Positions 23,701-37,000 are shown, counted from the first letter of the stretch. The stretch is 64,000 nucleotides of DNA from Balanoglossus misakiensis (GCA_040954595.2 CM082588.2:3906001-3970000); one strand, 5' to 3'. The notes: a model not told the origin generated them from the sequence alone. Numbers and translations: made by a program.

Positions 23701-26413
23701 GAGAATTGGAATGGTGTATTTATTTAACGATTAATCATTTACGTCATGCTTGAGTTTGAAATTACCACCGCCCTTGTACATCTAAAGAACACGGCATACT
23801 GAAATTTAGTGTTTTCGGGTTAGGATTATGGTATATACATGTATTGGTGAAATTTTCATGTCACAATAAATTTAACATTGTCCACTAGAGAGGGCGCTCT
23901 GGCGTTGAACTTGAAACTGAGTTGAAACTTTCTGTGTTTTTCAAATAATATTTTGGAGTGGAGTTGGGATTTCAAGTTAGCCTTTCATAAGAAATATATT
24001 TTTATATAGTAATTTTTGACAATCCTGTTTGTGTAAACATAAGAATATGACTATGCTGCAAAATAAAATGACTTGAATCTCCTAAAACATATGGTGTGGC
24101 AGTCTTTGTGTGTGTGGGCTAGCAGAAAAATGGCGATAAAATGCGTCGTGTATACTGAATCAATTGCTCTTATTGACTATTAAACTCTATCATAGGGTGA
24201 AATTAAATATAAATGTAATAATTCACGGTACCAACCTCTAAATTCCATTTAATGACTGGTTTTCTTTGTTGATTTCACGGCTGACGGTATAATGTGTCGA
24301 CACTTCCGATCGTAGGCCCAGCGGTGGCATAAGATGGCGTTACACCGGCAAGGAATGACGCAGTCCCGTTCAACGAAATCATTTAACAATTTCACTGTAA
24401 ATGAAATGTATTCGGTTGTGGTAAAGCAAGCAGCTATACAAACTGGTGAACGTGGAAATTGTTCATAATTCAGTCATTTGAAGCATGAAAGTGATGGCGC
24501 GACAGCAATTATTGCGAATTGACTGTTCTTGAGTCATGAAAAAGAAATCTTTAATGACCTTAATCATCTGTTATACGTATACGAGAAGCATCGCTCCGGC
24601 ATTTTGTATATTCGCGCTGCTTGTGATCTTGCAACCAAGGAAGCATTCATTTTAATCGTTTAATGAAATTATGTGATTATTCGACACTGGTGTCCGACGC
24701 TGGCTGGAAGGTAATCGCCCGGGCTGTTGGTAGCCTCACAGATAACATTTTTGCAGAGTTTGCAAGCGACAGCCAACAATGGATGAAAAGCGCCAGGGAG
24801 GTGTCTTAAACGATGGCATAAACGAACGATTCATGCAAAGCGTCGTATAATGTCAATTGAGTATGACCTATTCTTCAATTCCTCAGACTGAGATTGCTCC
24901 CAGCACCGTGTGCCATTGTCAACAAATCGTGTTTCACGAGGAAAATCTATTCGGATTGTCTTCCGAACGAAAGGGTGTCGCGTCTTTTCTCTTAAAATTC
25001 ATTTCTGTAGGATTATAGGGGCGTTTCATTCACACTTTTGACCCCTTGTTTGACCTCTGGTGACCCGCTGTCGTACACTCCCTTATAGGTGTGAATACCT
25101 GAACAGAGACGTTTTTGTGGTAAACTTAAACAGACCGCTGTATGCAGAAAGTACGCGTACTTTCTGAATGAGACAGGTCATCTTAAAGAAGATGGACATA
25201 AAAATAGGAAAAGCGAATGACTACTGGCAATTCAGGCGACTCGAATGGCGGTTCGTTGACCTGTGAAGATCTGAAGAATACAACCTTGCCTCGTCCGCAG
25301 AAGCGCCCTTCTCGTTCATCAATTCCCACGTTATAAATATGGCACTCCTCATCTACCTCTTGACAGTTTATTTTTTACACGTAGTGTAGGCATCAGCCGA
25401 TTTGGAGTTTTATAACATATGAACGACCCTCCAGAAAAACGAAATAATCTTTTCCAGCAATGCACTTCAAACGTGAGTATTTTATGAGTATCCATGACAG
25501 GAATGAAATCACTATGAACATCGTGTAGGCTAATTCCCTGTCCCAATTCTAACGCATGGCTGCGCTTTGTTTACGAATAGGGTCAGGTAAAATATGTTGT
25601 CACGCTCGGCTCTATGATGCCACATATGGTCGTGTGTGATACATGTTCCATCATCTGTAAAGCTAAGGACTACATGTATATTTACATTTAATCCGGGGAC
25701 ATTAGAATGCGACTTGTTTAGCTCATTTCAGAGTTTGCATGAGATGTTAAGAAGTGGCGAAACTCGTCTTCTAACTTTCATCGCCATACTAGTGCTGGGT
25801 GTTTTTTTTAATTTCTCGCGGTCATTTGAGGACAAAAGAGTCAGCGATTCACAATAGTGTGATGGTAGAGGTCGCACTTCCCTGTAGCTTGAACAGGGAA
25901 TGGTGGACGGGGATTCGCCAGGCATTGCTTCCACAATCGACAATTCGTTACTTTGGTACATAGAGCATATTTTCGGGCTTACTTGGTAAAATTCCCTTTT
26001 AAATAATTATGAATTTTGTTGGCGTACCGAACGTCCTCCTGGTAGACTACTAAGGTAGGGAATATAAACATGAATATGATTATCATAACTCGCCACGGGC
26101 ATGCGCATTCAGGTCACTATTAATAAACGTTCAGACGTGCCGACAGATTGGTGAGTGAAAGTGAACCGGTTGCCTTAATGTTGACATGCAACCCGGGTAA
26201 ACGATATCGCCTATCCTTATGTCGCGACTTCGGAGGCCTTTTTACACCGTTTGGATTCTTGTCGCCAGTGGGGGTTGTCGTGTTCTCGGTTTCCCAGTCG
26301 AACAACGGGAAAAAGTAGTATGACTTCACTCGCCAAATTGAATTGCCTGCCATTGATTTTTTTCGCCTGGTCGGTCGCCGAGCGTTGCTTGGTGGTTATT
26401 TGCGATTTGTGAT
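20737..26413. other. Intergenic between Ig receptor genes 3 and 4
   Basis: About 5.7 kb with no supported gene on either strand. It is AT-rich and has short frames only. TACATGTA copies lie at 21868, 21974, 21980 (overlapping), 22841, 23515, 23835 and 25671. AATAAA hexamers occur, for example near 22194, but none can be tied confidently to gene 3. Confidence 0.55.
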
Positions 26414-28150
26414 ATGGAAAGGTACGTGCACTTTCTGATGCTTGTACTTCTCGCGGTTGACGTGAGTCGGGCACAGCAATCATTTCGCGTGTCGCCGAAA
26501 AACACCACGGTGCTCGTGGGCCAAACGGCGACTCTTCAGTGCGCCGTGGAGAATCAGATAGGCACCGTGTACTGGGAGCGAGGGAACGTCCAAATCCGGG
26601 AGAGCGGCGGGAAGTTTCAGGTGATGAAGGGCTACATTTCCGGAGGACACGACCTGGTGATAACCGGGGTTGCGCAGGAGGACGGCGGGCTCTACCGCTG
26701 CAAAGTGACAGACAACACCGTTGCGACGGGGTACGTGAGAAGCCTACCAGCATTTCTGGCCGTGGTGCTACCAGCAGACGACGACTTCCCGCGGTGCATT
26801 CAAAACATTGTCGACGTCAGGGAGGGAGATCTGATGACTCTGACGTGCGCCTGTAAGAGAACTTCCACTGACCTGAGCTTGACATGGGTGCGGGGAAACC
26901 AAGCGTTATCAAGTGCCGACGGGAATATATACAACTACGGCGACACACACATAGTGAGAACGCTTTCTTTCGTCGTAACAGCCGACGACTACAATGTCGC
27001 TTATTCCTGCATAGCGAGCAGCACTTTTCTCGGCACGCGCAGGTCGTGCACCCTAGGTCCACTGAAATTGATCTTCCCGCCGAAAGTCACCGTTCACCCG
27101 ACGCTTTTCTATGCATATCTCGGCGACGACGTTTTGTTGACCTGCAACGCGGTCGGCAACCCCGAAATACAGCAGTACAAGTGGATGTACAACGGCATTG
27201 ACGCAGCTTCCCTTGTAGGAGAGCGATTTGCTCTTGAAGACGACGGCCGGACTTTGATCATCAGGAACGTGAACGCAGACGACCAGACGGCCTCTGTGAC
27301 GTGCATGGCGGCCAATGCTATCGGCAGCTCGCTCACCGAAGGTGGCATACGTATAGTAAGCGTGCAGGGGACTAGCATACGATGGGGTTGGTTGATTGCA
27401 ACTATAGTTTTAGCTGTTTTGCTGATTTGTATCATGGCGTACACCTTCTGGGAATGTCTGAAACCGCCAAAGACACTCAAGAAACCGAATGACATAAGCA
27501 AATGGGCAGAGGATGGCGCTTCGCCATATCGCCACAGTGCTCAAACGCCGGCTTCGAAGCAGAAAACGAGCCGGAGGCCGACTCAAGTATCAGACACCAC
27601 CGAACATGAAGTCCATCCCATGGAAATTCTGGAGAGTTCCAGATACGGCCCTGCAGCGCAAGCCCAATTTGAAGAGGAGATTCGCGAAACGCATATCGGC
27701 CAAAGAACACCATCCCCGTTAACTGCCATGAAGATGGACGAATCCGGGGGGAACCGCGCAGTCGCACAAGTACACAGAGAAAATGAGGACCACGAGCCAG
27801 TCAAAAGTCTCGAAGCGACCAGTGAAAAACTTGAGAGAAAGCCAGATGGCGCCGAAAGTCCGGCCGATCCCCCCTCTTCCAAGCAAACTCGCGAAGAAAA
27901 CAGGGCTTCCAAGGACCTCATATACGCCGATTTGGATTTTGACGACTGGAAAAGAAAGCGTGCGATATCACACAAAGCGTACGATTCGGGGCTGGGCATA
28001 GATTCAACAAATGACGTCGATTTGACAAGCGGTAGCCAGCAGCCGAAAGTCGAGTCAGAGTCTACAGTTTACGCTGTCATCAAAAAGCCTAAAATGACGA
28101 AAAAAGTTACAATCATCAGCAAAGACTCAACAGAGGGGATACTGTATTAA
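26414..28150 (+). CDS. Intronless three-Ig-domain receptor with ITIM and ITSM-like tail (cluster member 4)
   Basis: Complete 578-residue protein in one exon. The signal peptide is about 1-20 (cleavage near SRA|QQ). Ig domain 1 has C43/C96, domain 2 has C145/C199 plus flanking C128 and C212, and domain 3 has C244/C297. The membrane span is about 324-346. The charged tail of about 230 residues carries ITIM LIYADL at 502-507 and TVYAVI at 551-556 (ITSM consensus TxYxx[VI]), 49 residues apart, and ends in a tyrosine (ILY). The phrase KDL[IV]YADL is shared with member 3, so the signalling end is conserved where much of the tail is not. It is inferred to be an inhibitory-type receptor recruiting SH2-domain phosphatases after phosphorylation. 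The sequence does not show its ligand or its cell type. Confidence 0.86.
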   Translation: MERYVHFLMLVLLAVDVSRAQQSFRVSPKNTTVLVGQTATLQCAVENQIGTVYWERGNVQIRESGGKFQVMKGYISGGHDLVITGVAQEDGGLYRCKVTDNTVATGYVRSLPAFLAVVLPADDDFPRCIQNIVDVREGDLMTLTCACKRTSTDLSLTWVRGNQALSSADGNIYNYGDTHIVRTLSFVVTADDYNVAYSCIASSTFLGTRRSCTLGPLKLIFPPKVTVHPTLFYAYLGDDVLLTCNAVGNPEIQQYKWMYNGIDAASLVGERFALEDDGRTLIIRNVNADDQTASVTCMAANAIGSSLTEGGIRIVSVQGTSIRWGWLIATIVLAVLLICIMAYTFWECLKPPKTLKKPNDISKWAEDGASPYRHSAQTPASKQKTSRRPTQVSDTTEHEVHPMEILESSRYGPAAQAQFEEEIRETHIGQRTPSPLTAMKMDESGGNRAVAQVHRENEDHEPVKSLEATSEKLERKPDGAESPADPPSSKQTREENRASKDLIYADLDFDDWKRKRAISHKAYDSGLGIDSTNDVDLTSGSQQPKVESESTVYAVIKKPKMTKKVTIISKDSTEGILY

Positions 28151-31100
28151 CATGGAGTATGAAATTTCAAACATTTTCAATTTAAGAGTTTCATAAAAAT
28201 ATGCAATTAATTTTACTATACATTTATCGCTAAGTACTTCCACCATATCGCATTTCATTGCGTACGTTTCTACGTGTGTGGGTTATTGAACTCGCGCCTG
28301 CAACCTATGGTTATTGTTCGCGGCTATATATATATATTGTGCCACACCCAGCCTTAAAATATGATAACTGATACCCATAGCTTTATGCAAACTGAATATA
28401 TAGCCCCTCCATCGTCTGGGGTTCAGGCGACCTTTTTTATAATTTTGCTTCAAAATGCATGACAACACAAAGGGTTTATATATAACGTGCAAAATAAGGT
28501 CGAACGACCTTTTTCAACTACCTGTAGCATTGGGGTGATCAACAACGCAATCACATATCGAACCTACGGTGTATTTGTCATAATGAAGGGTCGGTCAGTA
28601 TTTTTGTCCAAGATACTGCAGCTAGCGGGCCTTTTAAACTTTTTTCATCTAGGCCCACCAGATTTGGTGGTCCAGTGCCTTTATTTACAGAGCCGTTGCC
28701 AAAGTGTTGTCTTCCAGTCAAACGTGTGCCTGCTTTCAATATCGGATTTTATAACAAAAGATTATAGATAAATATACCTTTTTTAATAACGTATAATATT
28801 CTGGAGGATAGATTTTAATTAACTGTGCAGTTTTATTTTTACTATCAAGTATCACAAAAATATTTCTGATAAAGCTGGCCTCCATAGGCCACACACCAAC
28901 ACAGGCGTACTATTATTATTCCCAAATGCTATTATACTGTTATAAAAATCACATCATATAACTATTAACCCAAGCTGAAAATAGCTCATTACGTCTTGCG
29001 TAAGACCAGTTTCCACTAATTGATAATTGCCCCTCGTACAAATATTTTCATCTGGCGTTGCTGTTTTTCTACAGACGGCTTTGTCGGAACGATCAATCAA
29101 CTCCGACTAGCCTTGGTGACAAAATAAATGATGGTCCAACATTATGCTGTGTGCGTCAATAAAATTGTCATTAAGCACCATATGGGGTATAATGACCGAT
29201 TAATTACATTCCCCGCCATCTCATTTTAGATGATTATGTAATAAAACAAACTCGATTTTATTACAAAATCAAATGACGCTCTAAGATGTGTTTGATAACA
29301 CTTTTAACGATATTTTGTGTACAAGATATTTAACTTTTATGACATAGTAAAGACTTTATTTACCATGGATTTACCAGGAAAAACAAACCTTTTACAAAAT
29401 TAAATATAGAAAGAACTGTTTCCATCTGCACAGCTTGTTAGAATGCATATAAAGGTATCAGTTATGGCACTTCCCAGTGATAACGTGCACTTTGTTAAAT
29501 TCAACAGGTGGTTGCGTAGCAGAACCACGCCCAGATGCGACCATTGTTATCGTGTGCGCGCACACGCCATGTTCCCTTTTGCACAGACGTTGAAAGATGG
29601 TTGCAATGAAAATATATACGACAAAAAACAACCATCATAATTTACAAATCCATGTAAGTACAACGAACCTGACACAGAGATAGACAGACATAGACAGAAG
29701 GAGAGAGCTCATATTTGCATGTTCAACTCATTTCCATCTTTTATGCCTCGAGTACCCATATCGACCTCACCATGTAATTAGTCCAAGGTCAATGGTAAAT
29801 GCAACGTAGCCCGGTTTAGTGTTGAGCTCATATCGTTTGGGCGTGGCTTGCTACTCCATCATCCGTCAGAGCCTGCACAGGATGACAACGTGTGACCTCG
29901 GCAAGCGATCATATCAGTTCAGCCAGCCCGATTTTTCGCTTTGCATTATGGAATATCAACCTTGCTATTTATAGCAGCAATATTTCAGTGTTGCCATCCT
30001 GTTTAAATATGGTGAATATGGGGATATCATGTACATGTATATGTATATGGTAAATGCCCCATTCGCATACGGGTATGCCCGGAGCTTGTTATGAATTCCC
30101 ATGATGCTCTGCACGCGAAACTTCGTCCTTATTGGCGACAGATTATCTGTTGGGGTCATGTTACTACATGTATAAGACTAGGGTGCTAAAGATCGTCCAT
30201 TATTAAGAGCAAAGATGAAAACAAACATTCGTATCCCGGTTTGTCAATATCACCAGGGCAACCCCTTAAAAAGTCAATATCTGAATGTGGTTGTTAGCGA
30301 AATTTTTCAATACAATAACCAATTCCCGTGGCAACCAAAAGTGTGGACATTCGGACTATTGTCAGTGTAGTTTTTCGCATAGTTACCGAACAAGACGAAA
30401 AAATTACATATATTAAAATGCTGTTTCAGATTTGTTGGACTTTTGCTTTTTAAGAATGTAGTCGGGTGAAATGTTACATGGAAATGAGCACATCAAATAT
30501 TTACCGGTCAATTGTACGCCGGTGGCATGTGTTGAGGGCATTAGGAATATTAATAATGATATGAACTGCATTAGTTACCAATAGCAACAAACGGGCGCAT
30601 TGAAGTAAACAAAAGAGAAGGAAATAAAGAAAATGTACACACGCTGTTCTATTATGAACACCTAAAAGTGAACATTCAACATTTTCAATTGACCAATTAA
30701 GGCAAAACGACAATATTTGTCCATGGATGGCCATGATTTATCGGTTATAACGAAGAACGAACATTCCTTACTACGTTTTATTTTAAGCGGCATGGATTAG
30801 GTCGAGCGTTTAACTCCGACAGTGTCACAGTGGTATTATGGCACTGGACCATCTGTTACACGTGTGAAGGGAACCGTTCTGTACCACTCGTTTTATCCAC
30901 ACGTTCTTGATTTTTACATATAATGACTGTCGCCATGTGTATGATTGCAAAGCCCTGTCACAAATAGACAAACAAGCGCGAAGACAGTGCAGGGGAACTT
31001 TGATAGTCAAGAAACGCGTTGTATTTCTCGAAGAAATATCCCGGCTATGTAAATGAACCTCTCTGTCTCAAGCCATCGCCATAGTAACCGCGGTTTAACG

Positions 31101-34036
31101 ATGCCAGCCACAGTTGTTGACGTTATCGCTGTAAGAATACGATCGCCCAGTGACTACTTGACGGGAAAATTGCTCTTTTGTCGAAATGCGGAACGTGAAG
31201 TGTTACATTTACATCGAAATTACCCCCAAAATGAATAAGTCGTGCGTGGCATCCTGAATAGTTCTCTCTGCATGTGTTGCCGTATACCTGCTCAGTGTTT
31301 GATCAGGTGATTGATTGATTGACTGATTAACTGACTGACTGACTGACTTCAAGCAGTTGTAAAGATAGGCTCCATCTTTACCGTCTCTTAGTCTTTGCTG
31401 TACACGCTTGGGGGTTCATGTCTCTTTTTACAAAGCGAAACATATGTTACCCTGAATATAAAATACGAGATTCAACGATCACGTAACACGATCTAAGAGA
31501 TTCCCTGCTGCTGAAATCCACAGGGACATCCAGCCTTTTAAACTTGCTTTTTCCATGGCAACGGCATGATGATGAGCCTTGTTCACAGTATCGCTGACGA
31601 CGGTATCGATCACTGATCATGCACAGTCTGGCGTGTAATGGAGAGGAATGACCCCAGTTGAACTCGAAGATTTGCACCGGCGTGTGTATCCACCAAGAGC
31701 TGTGAACATCTATAAGCCTCGCTGGCAGCATGCTGTTTAATTTGCATTTGTTTAAGATTCAAATCACGAACACATATGTCTGAACGCAGGCAAGCTCTCC
31801 CCGACTCTCTGTGCATACGAACATATGCGCCACTAATAATAGTCAAAGTAAATGCAGCCGATATTTGCCAATGTTCAATTGCTCGTTTAAGCTCTTGATG
31901 ATTAGTTCACTCAGGATGGAGTAAATGACACGATCGATTGGTTCGTTCACCTTGGTACACTTTTCATGTTTGCTGCAAAACCAACAGACGTGCATGCATG
32001 TTGTGGTATAGGAGGAAGAGGGAGACAAACGGTGATCTAGCGCCGCCAACTCTTTCTATTTTTCATTCATGATATTTGGGTCTGTTTTGTTGAATACGAG
32101 GGCGCTATGTAAATCGAATCCTTCGGATAAAAGCTCTGAGTCATTATTGGCATGGGAAATGGCACGCGTCATGCCTTTCGACCTTTAGCTTGTAGAAAAT
32201 CAGGAAATTGGTGATTTTTTTCTCTCTAAAAGAATGTGGTGATGTCCACAAGGCAGGGCTTTATTAAACCGTGGTCTCAGAGACTGTATATTACCGATTT
32301 AGTGGAAATAACGAAGTCGACGACCAACTTTAAGACTGTAATATTGGCTCGAAATCCCACAGCAATATATATTGTCGATGGATTTGCATACAATTTATGG
32401 CGTCTGGTTGTGGTACATCCAGCATTTGATGGATTACATTAAATCAGGTTTTACAGCTGAATGTTTTCACAGAGTTGCACAATTCTTGCCGTCTGATTCT
32501 TTGGCAAAGCTGCTTCTGAGGGATCTGCTGCGCGGGTCAAAGATCAGGAGTGTGTTTGCGGTGTTCAGCAAAAAAGTGTTCTCTCCTGACAGAAAAATGC
32601 ACAACACGTAGACCCCTTTTACCCGTGTTAGCGTCTAATTGTTTGTTTCCTGTTCTCCGCTTAAACCTCCGTCTTTTCACTCACCCGTGAGCAAATTTCA
32701 TTTCTCTTGAATGAAGCCTAAAATAAACAGTAACGATGGTGGTCGGAAAACAACGTTGAAGCGAATACCCCCCTCTCCCCAGGCGAAGGGGCGGATTCAC
32801 CACTGACATTGACTAATAGTCACGTTATTCTATCGACCGGTTGCTTGCAAATACGCAGGTACGAAAATTACGTGCACTAGTTGGCATAACATCACCTTTA
32901 TCTTTATTCAATCGTTGCCCATACAAGTACATATCCATGGCAACCACTCAACGTTGGCAAAAACACAAATTTCCGATTCAGCCCTTCAAAACGCAATTAT
33001 GTAGCTCGGTGTGCTTCTGTTTCCTGAGCAGGCCCGTTATCGTAATGGCCCTTTAATGCATGTTATGGTTTATGCCATTCAGCCGTTATTACATTTCGCA
33101 GACGGTGTCTTGAATTCTTATCGACTGAAGACATAATCACCCGAGCAGCGTTCGTTTTCGCCGTAAGGTTTATGCAAGAGGGACCCTTGCCGAACGAGCC
33201 CGCTTGGAGATCTCCAGTGACGTAGTATGAATGCTTTGAAGATGCTGGCATCATTAATATTGCATGGTGGGATATCCAATACTGGCGACGTTCTTACAAC
33301 AGCACGTCAACCATCAGATTTAATTTTGTTACTGCTAAAAGCAGTGTTTTAACTCCTGTTTTAACTCACCAATGTCACTATTTTGTACGCCTAAAATGAC
33401 AGCTGAAGCAGATTTTCAAAATGACAGGAAGCGTACAAGATACAAAGTGAGTGAGTATTCAGACTGCGTCGTCGCCATGATTCCAAAACATAAGTGCGAA
33501 TGGCGCCATGGAAAGTAAGCGTGAGATCTTGACAACCCCGCATTCTCTATCACTTGTGAATAAAATCGCGAATTAAATCCCCATTTATGACGTGACATTG
33601 TTTCAGCCAATCATGTTTGGACAAACTGTAAACCACAACCAATGAAAACGCGTTGAATTTGGATTTTAACAGCAACAAATTGAACTTGGCTCTGCTGTCT
33701 CCAAATTGCGCCGTTATAAAAATGCCCAAATTATAGGACCAATATTAAGTACACTTCTGAGTAATGTTTCGTTCAGTCCAGCAGTAATTTGACGGAAATG
33801 TGAAATAGTGGTTGACACAGAAACGGTACCCCCTCACGTTTGCGGGCCTAGCTTTTATCCGTCATAATGACCAGAATGGTAGAGGTAAAAGTCTTTGTTA
33901 TACGAGAAAAAAACGGTTCCTCAGATGTTGAACCCGTGTTCACGGAAATGACAATTTTTCCCCTCGTTTCCTCGTCTTTCTCGGGTTTTCAATCAGGCGA
34001 CTCGGTCAATTACGGAACCGACCGAGTCGATTCAAT
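28151..34036. other. Intergenic between Ig cluster and nicotinic-type gene
   Basis: About 5.9 kb with no supported gene. The first part is probably 3' UTR of Ig receptor 4; AATAAA-type hexamers occur near 29120 and 29155. TACATGTA lies at 30032 and 30165. A short GATT/GACT simple repeat spans about 31305-31348. The end next to 34037 holds the 3' UTR of the - strand receptor gene. Confidence 0.55.
31305..31348. repeat. GATT/GACT simple repeat
   Basis: Imperfect tetranucleotide run of GATT followed by GACT units. It is ordinary microsatellite sequence with no nearby gene. Confidence 0.7.
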
Positions 34037-37000
34037 CTAATAGTCTCCCAGTGCGGAGTTATCGATGTAGTCCGCGTATCGAGTGTCCGTGCCGACTCCT
34101 CTCGCCAGGGGCGCGTTCAGAATGATGGCGCACGTCCCTATGAAGTAAATGATGACGTATAACCAGAGCAGCAATCTGTCGATCACCACGGCAACGTAAC
34201 GCCATTCTTCTGTTAACTAATGAAGAAAAATAAAGACAGCAGATTAAATAGTGTTAACAGTCGTGTGTTTTGATTGTTTCGTGTTGGCCTTACAATGTTT
34301 GATCTTTCCGGTTGCGAAACTTCTCTCTTCACCACCTCCTCCAGGTCAGATAAATCATTTTGACAATATTTGAGTCGATTAAAACCTAACTCTGCAATAA
34401 AAAGATTTGGCCCCGACGATAAAAAGATGACTAAAGTGAAATGCCGGCCCTTTTAACGTAAACAAATAAAGCGGAATATTGTGTGCTGTAGTCTGCCAGG
34501 CACCATTATCACTTATTATGGCTCGTTCGAAATTGGTCTACCTTGGAGAGTTCTCCATCTGATTGAACAATTTCAATAATTTGTTTGACATATCACGTAG
34601 TGACCCCGCACTAACTGCAGCCTGCAGGATCACCTCGAATAATGCAGCGCCTAAATTGACGGCAATTTCGCCACAGTATAGAAGTTGATTTTCCTCACAG
34701 ACTCCAGATAAAGGAAGTGGTCACCTGACACAATTCCAGTGCAACTTTTACGGATTAAATAAAAGAAAGGGGGAGGCAGGCAGACAGAAACTTCGTCTGT
34801 TGCCATAGCAACAACCAACCTTGTTGTCTGCATCCTCTTTTTTGAGATGCTCCGATATGAACTTTGTACTCTCAGCCATGTTCATCATTTCTTTCCTCAG
34901 CGAGGCGATGTGCCCGGATGTGTGATTGTCCCCGGGTTCGGTGTTCACCTCGACCTTCTCTCGCATGGCAGTCCTGCGCGCCCGCTGGAAGACCTTGGAG
35001 AAGGCGGACAGGTCCGAAGGGCGCCTCTTCCACGCCTTGGAGCGCGCCTTGTTGATGCACAGAAAGCGCGGCAGGAACTCCAGGAAGATCTTGCGCACCC
35101 AGGCGGGCATGTCGTGCGTCACCGCCAACCGGTGGTGGATGTTCAAGACCAGCACCGTGAAGATGGTGGTCATGACGACCAGGGTGGCGTTGAACATGAG
35201 GTACTGGTCGATGAGGGCAATGTCGGCGGAGGTCGGCGGGACGATGTCGGCCACCATCAGCTTGAAGATCATCATGGCGAGGAAGACGGAGATGGAGAGC
35301 GTGACCTTCTCACCGCTGTCCGGCGGCAGCGCGAACACCAAGATGGTCAGGATGGACAGCAGCACGCTCGGTGCGATCAGGTTGATGATGTAGAACAGAG
35401 GCTTCCTCCGCAGCATCAGTGTGTGGATCAAGTACACGTAAAATTCCGGGCAGCAGTCTTTCTTGGAGAGGACCTCCTCCACGGGACTGTCGATCAAATC
35501 CCACTCGCCTTGTATCCAGAACTCCCCGTCCCAGGAGTTCGGGATCTGCACCTTGTCGTACACCGGATGCAGCGTCACCAGGCGGCCTTCGTAGTCGCGG
35601 ATGGTGAATATGATCGCGCACTTCTGCTCGTCGAAGGGAAAGTAGCGGACGTCGATCCGGCACGACGTCTTCAGAATCGCCTTGGGGCTCCACACGATCA
35701 GTCCGTAGCTGTAGAGGATGATGTGTTGCTCGCCCTTCAAGTCGTAGTCGGCCTCAGCGCTGAAAGTTAAACGAGAGAACGTCACCAGGACTTTCACCAC
35801 CAAGACAACCACTATCATCATAATCACTATTGGTTATATATAATGATGTCGCACTTACCCATTTTCTAGCGACAATTTGGGATACCAAATCATATCTACT
35901 GGCAAGATCAGAAGACTCACTCCGCCATAATGTTGCGGTGACCATGACAACCGAAAATCATTCCACGTCTGTAAAAAAAAGAAATAGATAAATTCGATAG
36001 ATCGCAATTCACGTTAATGTCGCGCATCTGAACGATACAAAGACATGTCAAGATTTTGAATGTCATTTACAGGTGTTAACTACATCCGATAACAATTTTA
36101 ACGAATTCCGCGCCCCTTGTCGCTATTTCTGAGTAATCACATTAAAAGCTCTCGTCAGTCCCATCTGAAATGATAAGAGGTAAACACACTGACTTCATTC
36201 AATTCCTTTTGCAATTTCATCGCCAGCAACATTTCCGTCGTGATTGGGAAGCGAAAACCACTTCTTCCTTTTTATGTGTACGTTTAAGTGTGTCATTCAC
36301 CACTGTTATGCATGATAACGAGCGCATTTGAAGTGTGCAGAAGCAAGTTTTATCCTTGGTGACAAGAATAGATTTTGTATCATCACAAAAATCGATTTCC
36401 AGATAGTTTATATCAAACTAGAGACACATGGACGGACAGACGGATGGACGGGCTGGCAGGCAGGCAGGCAGGCTGACAGACAGACAGACAGACAGACCCA
36501 CTCCATCCACGGGGGCCTAGGCAGATATTATCCGGACACTTCTATAGAGAGACTGAAGCCTATAGAGTTAACACAAACCTGTTCAATCCGAACACTTGTC
36601 GTCATAATCTGGTTCTTCTCATCCTGTCCAGACAGAAAGGAAAGAGAAAAGTTACACCATCTAATCACCGATCACTCTCATCGACTTTTCCAGGGTGTTA
36701 AATCTTATCAAGGAGGTGTGGGATTTCGAAATTGAAGGAGTTGATTAGAAATACGGGTTGTGACTGATGTGTTTGTGTAGAAGACCAAGCTCAGATAATT
36801 AGAGATGGAAGGCTTTACATCACCAAAGATTTGCAATTTAATAACAGGCCTCTCCAATCTGCACCTTCCTACATGTACACGCGAATTCAATCCACTAAAA
36901 GCTTTCCTTGATTTCTTAAATTTCAATGTTACACTTCACGTTGTAACACCTTTTGTATGGATCGAATGTGACGTAACAATGTAAGGTGGACAAAACAAGA

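Noticed and set aside
34847-35770. Long + strand frame opposite receptor exon 5 (about 307 codons)
   Set aside because: It is antisense to the exon encoding the Cys-loop and M1-M3. Its composition reflects the GC-rich template, and it has no domain of its own.
31305-36499. Tetranucleotide runs considered as CRISPR-like arrays
   Set aside because: They are uninterrupted microsatellites without spacers, in a eukaryotic genome.
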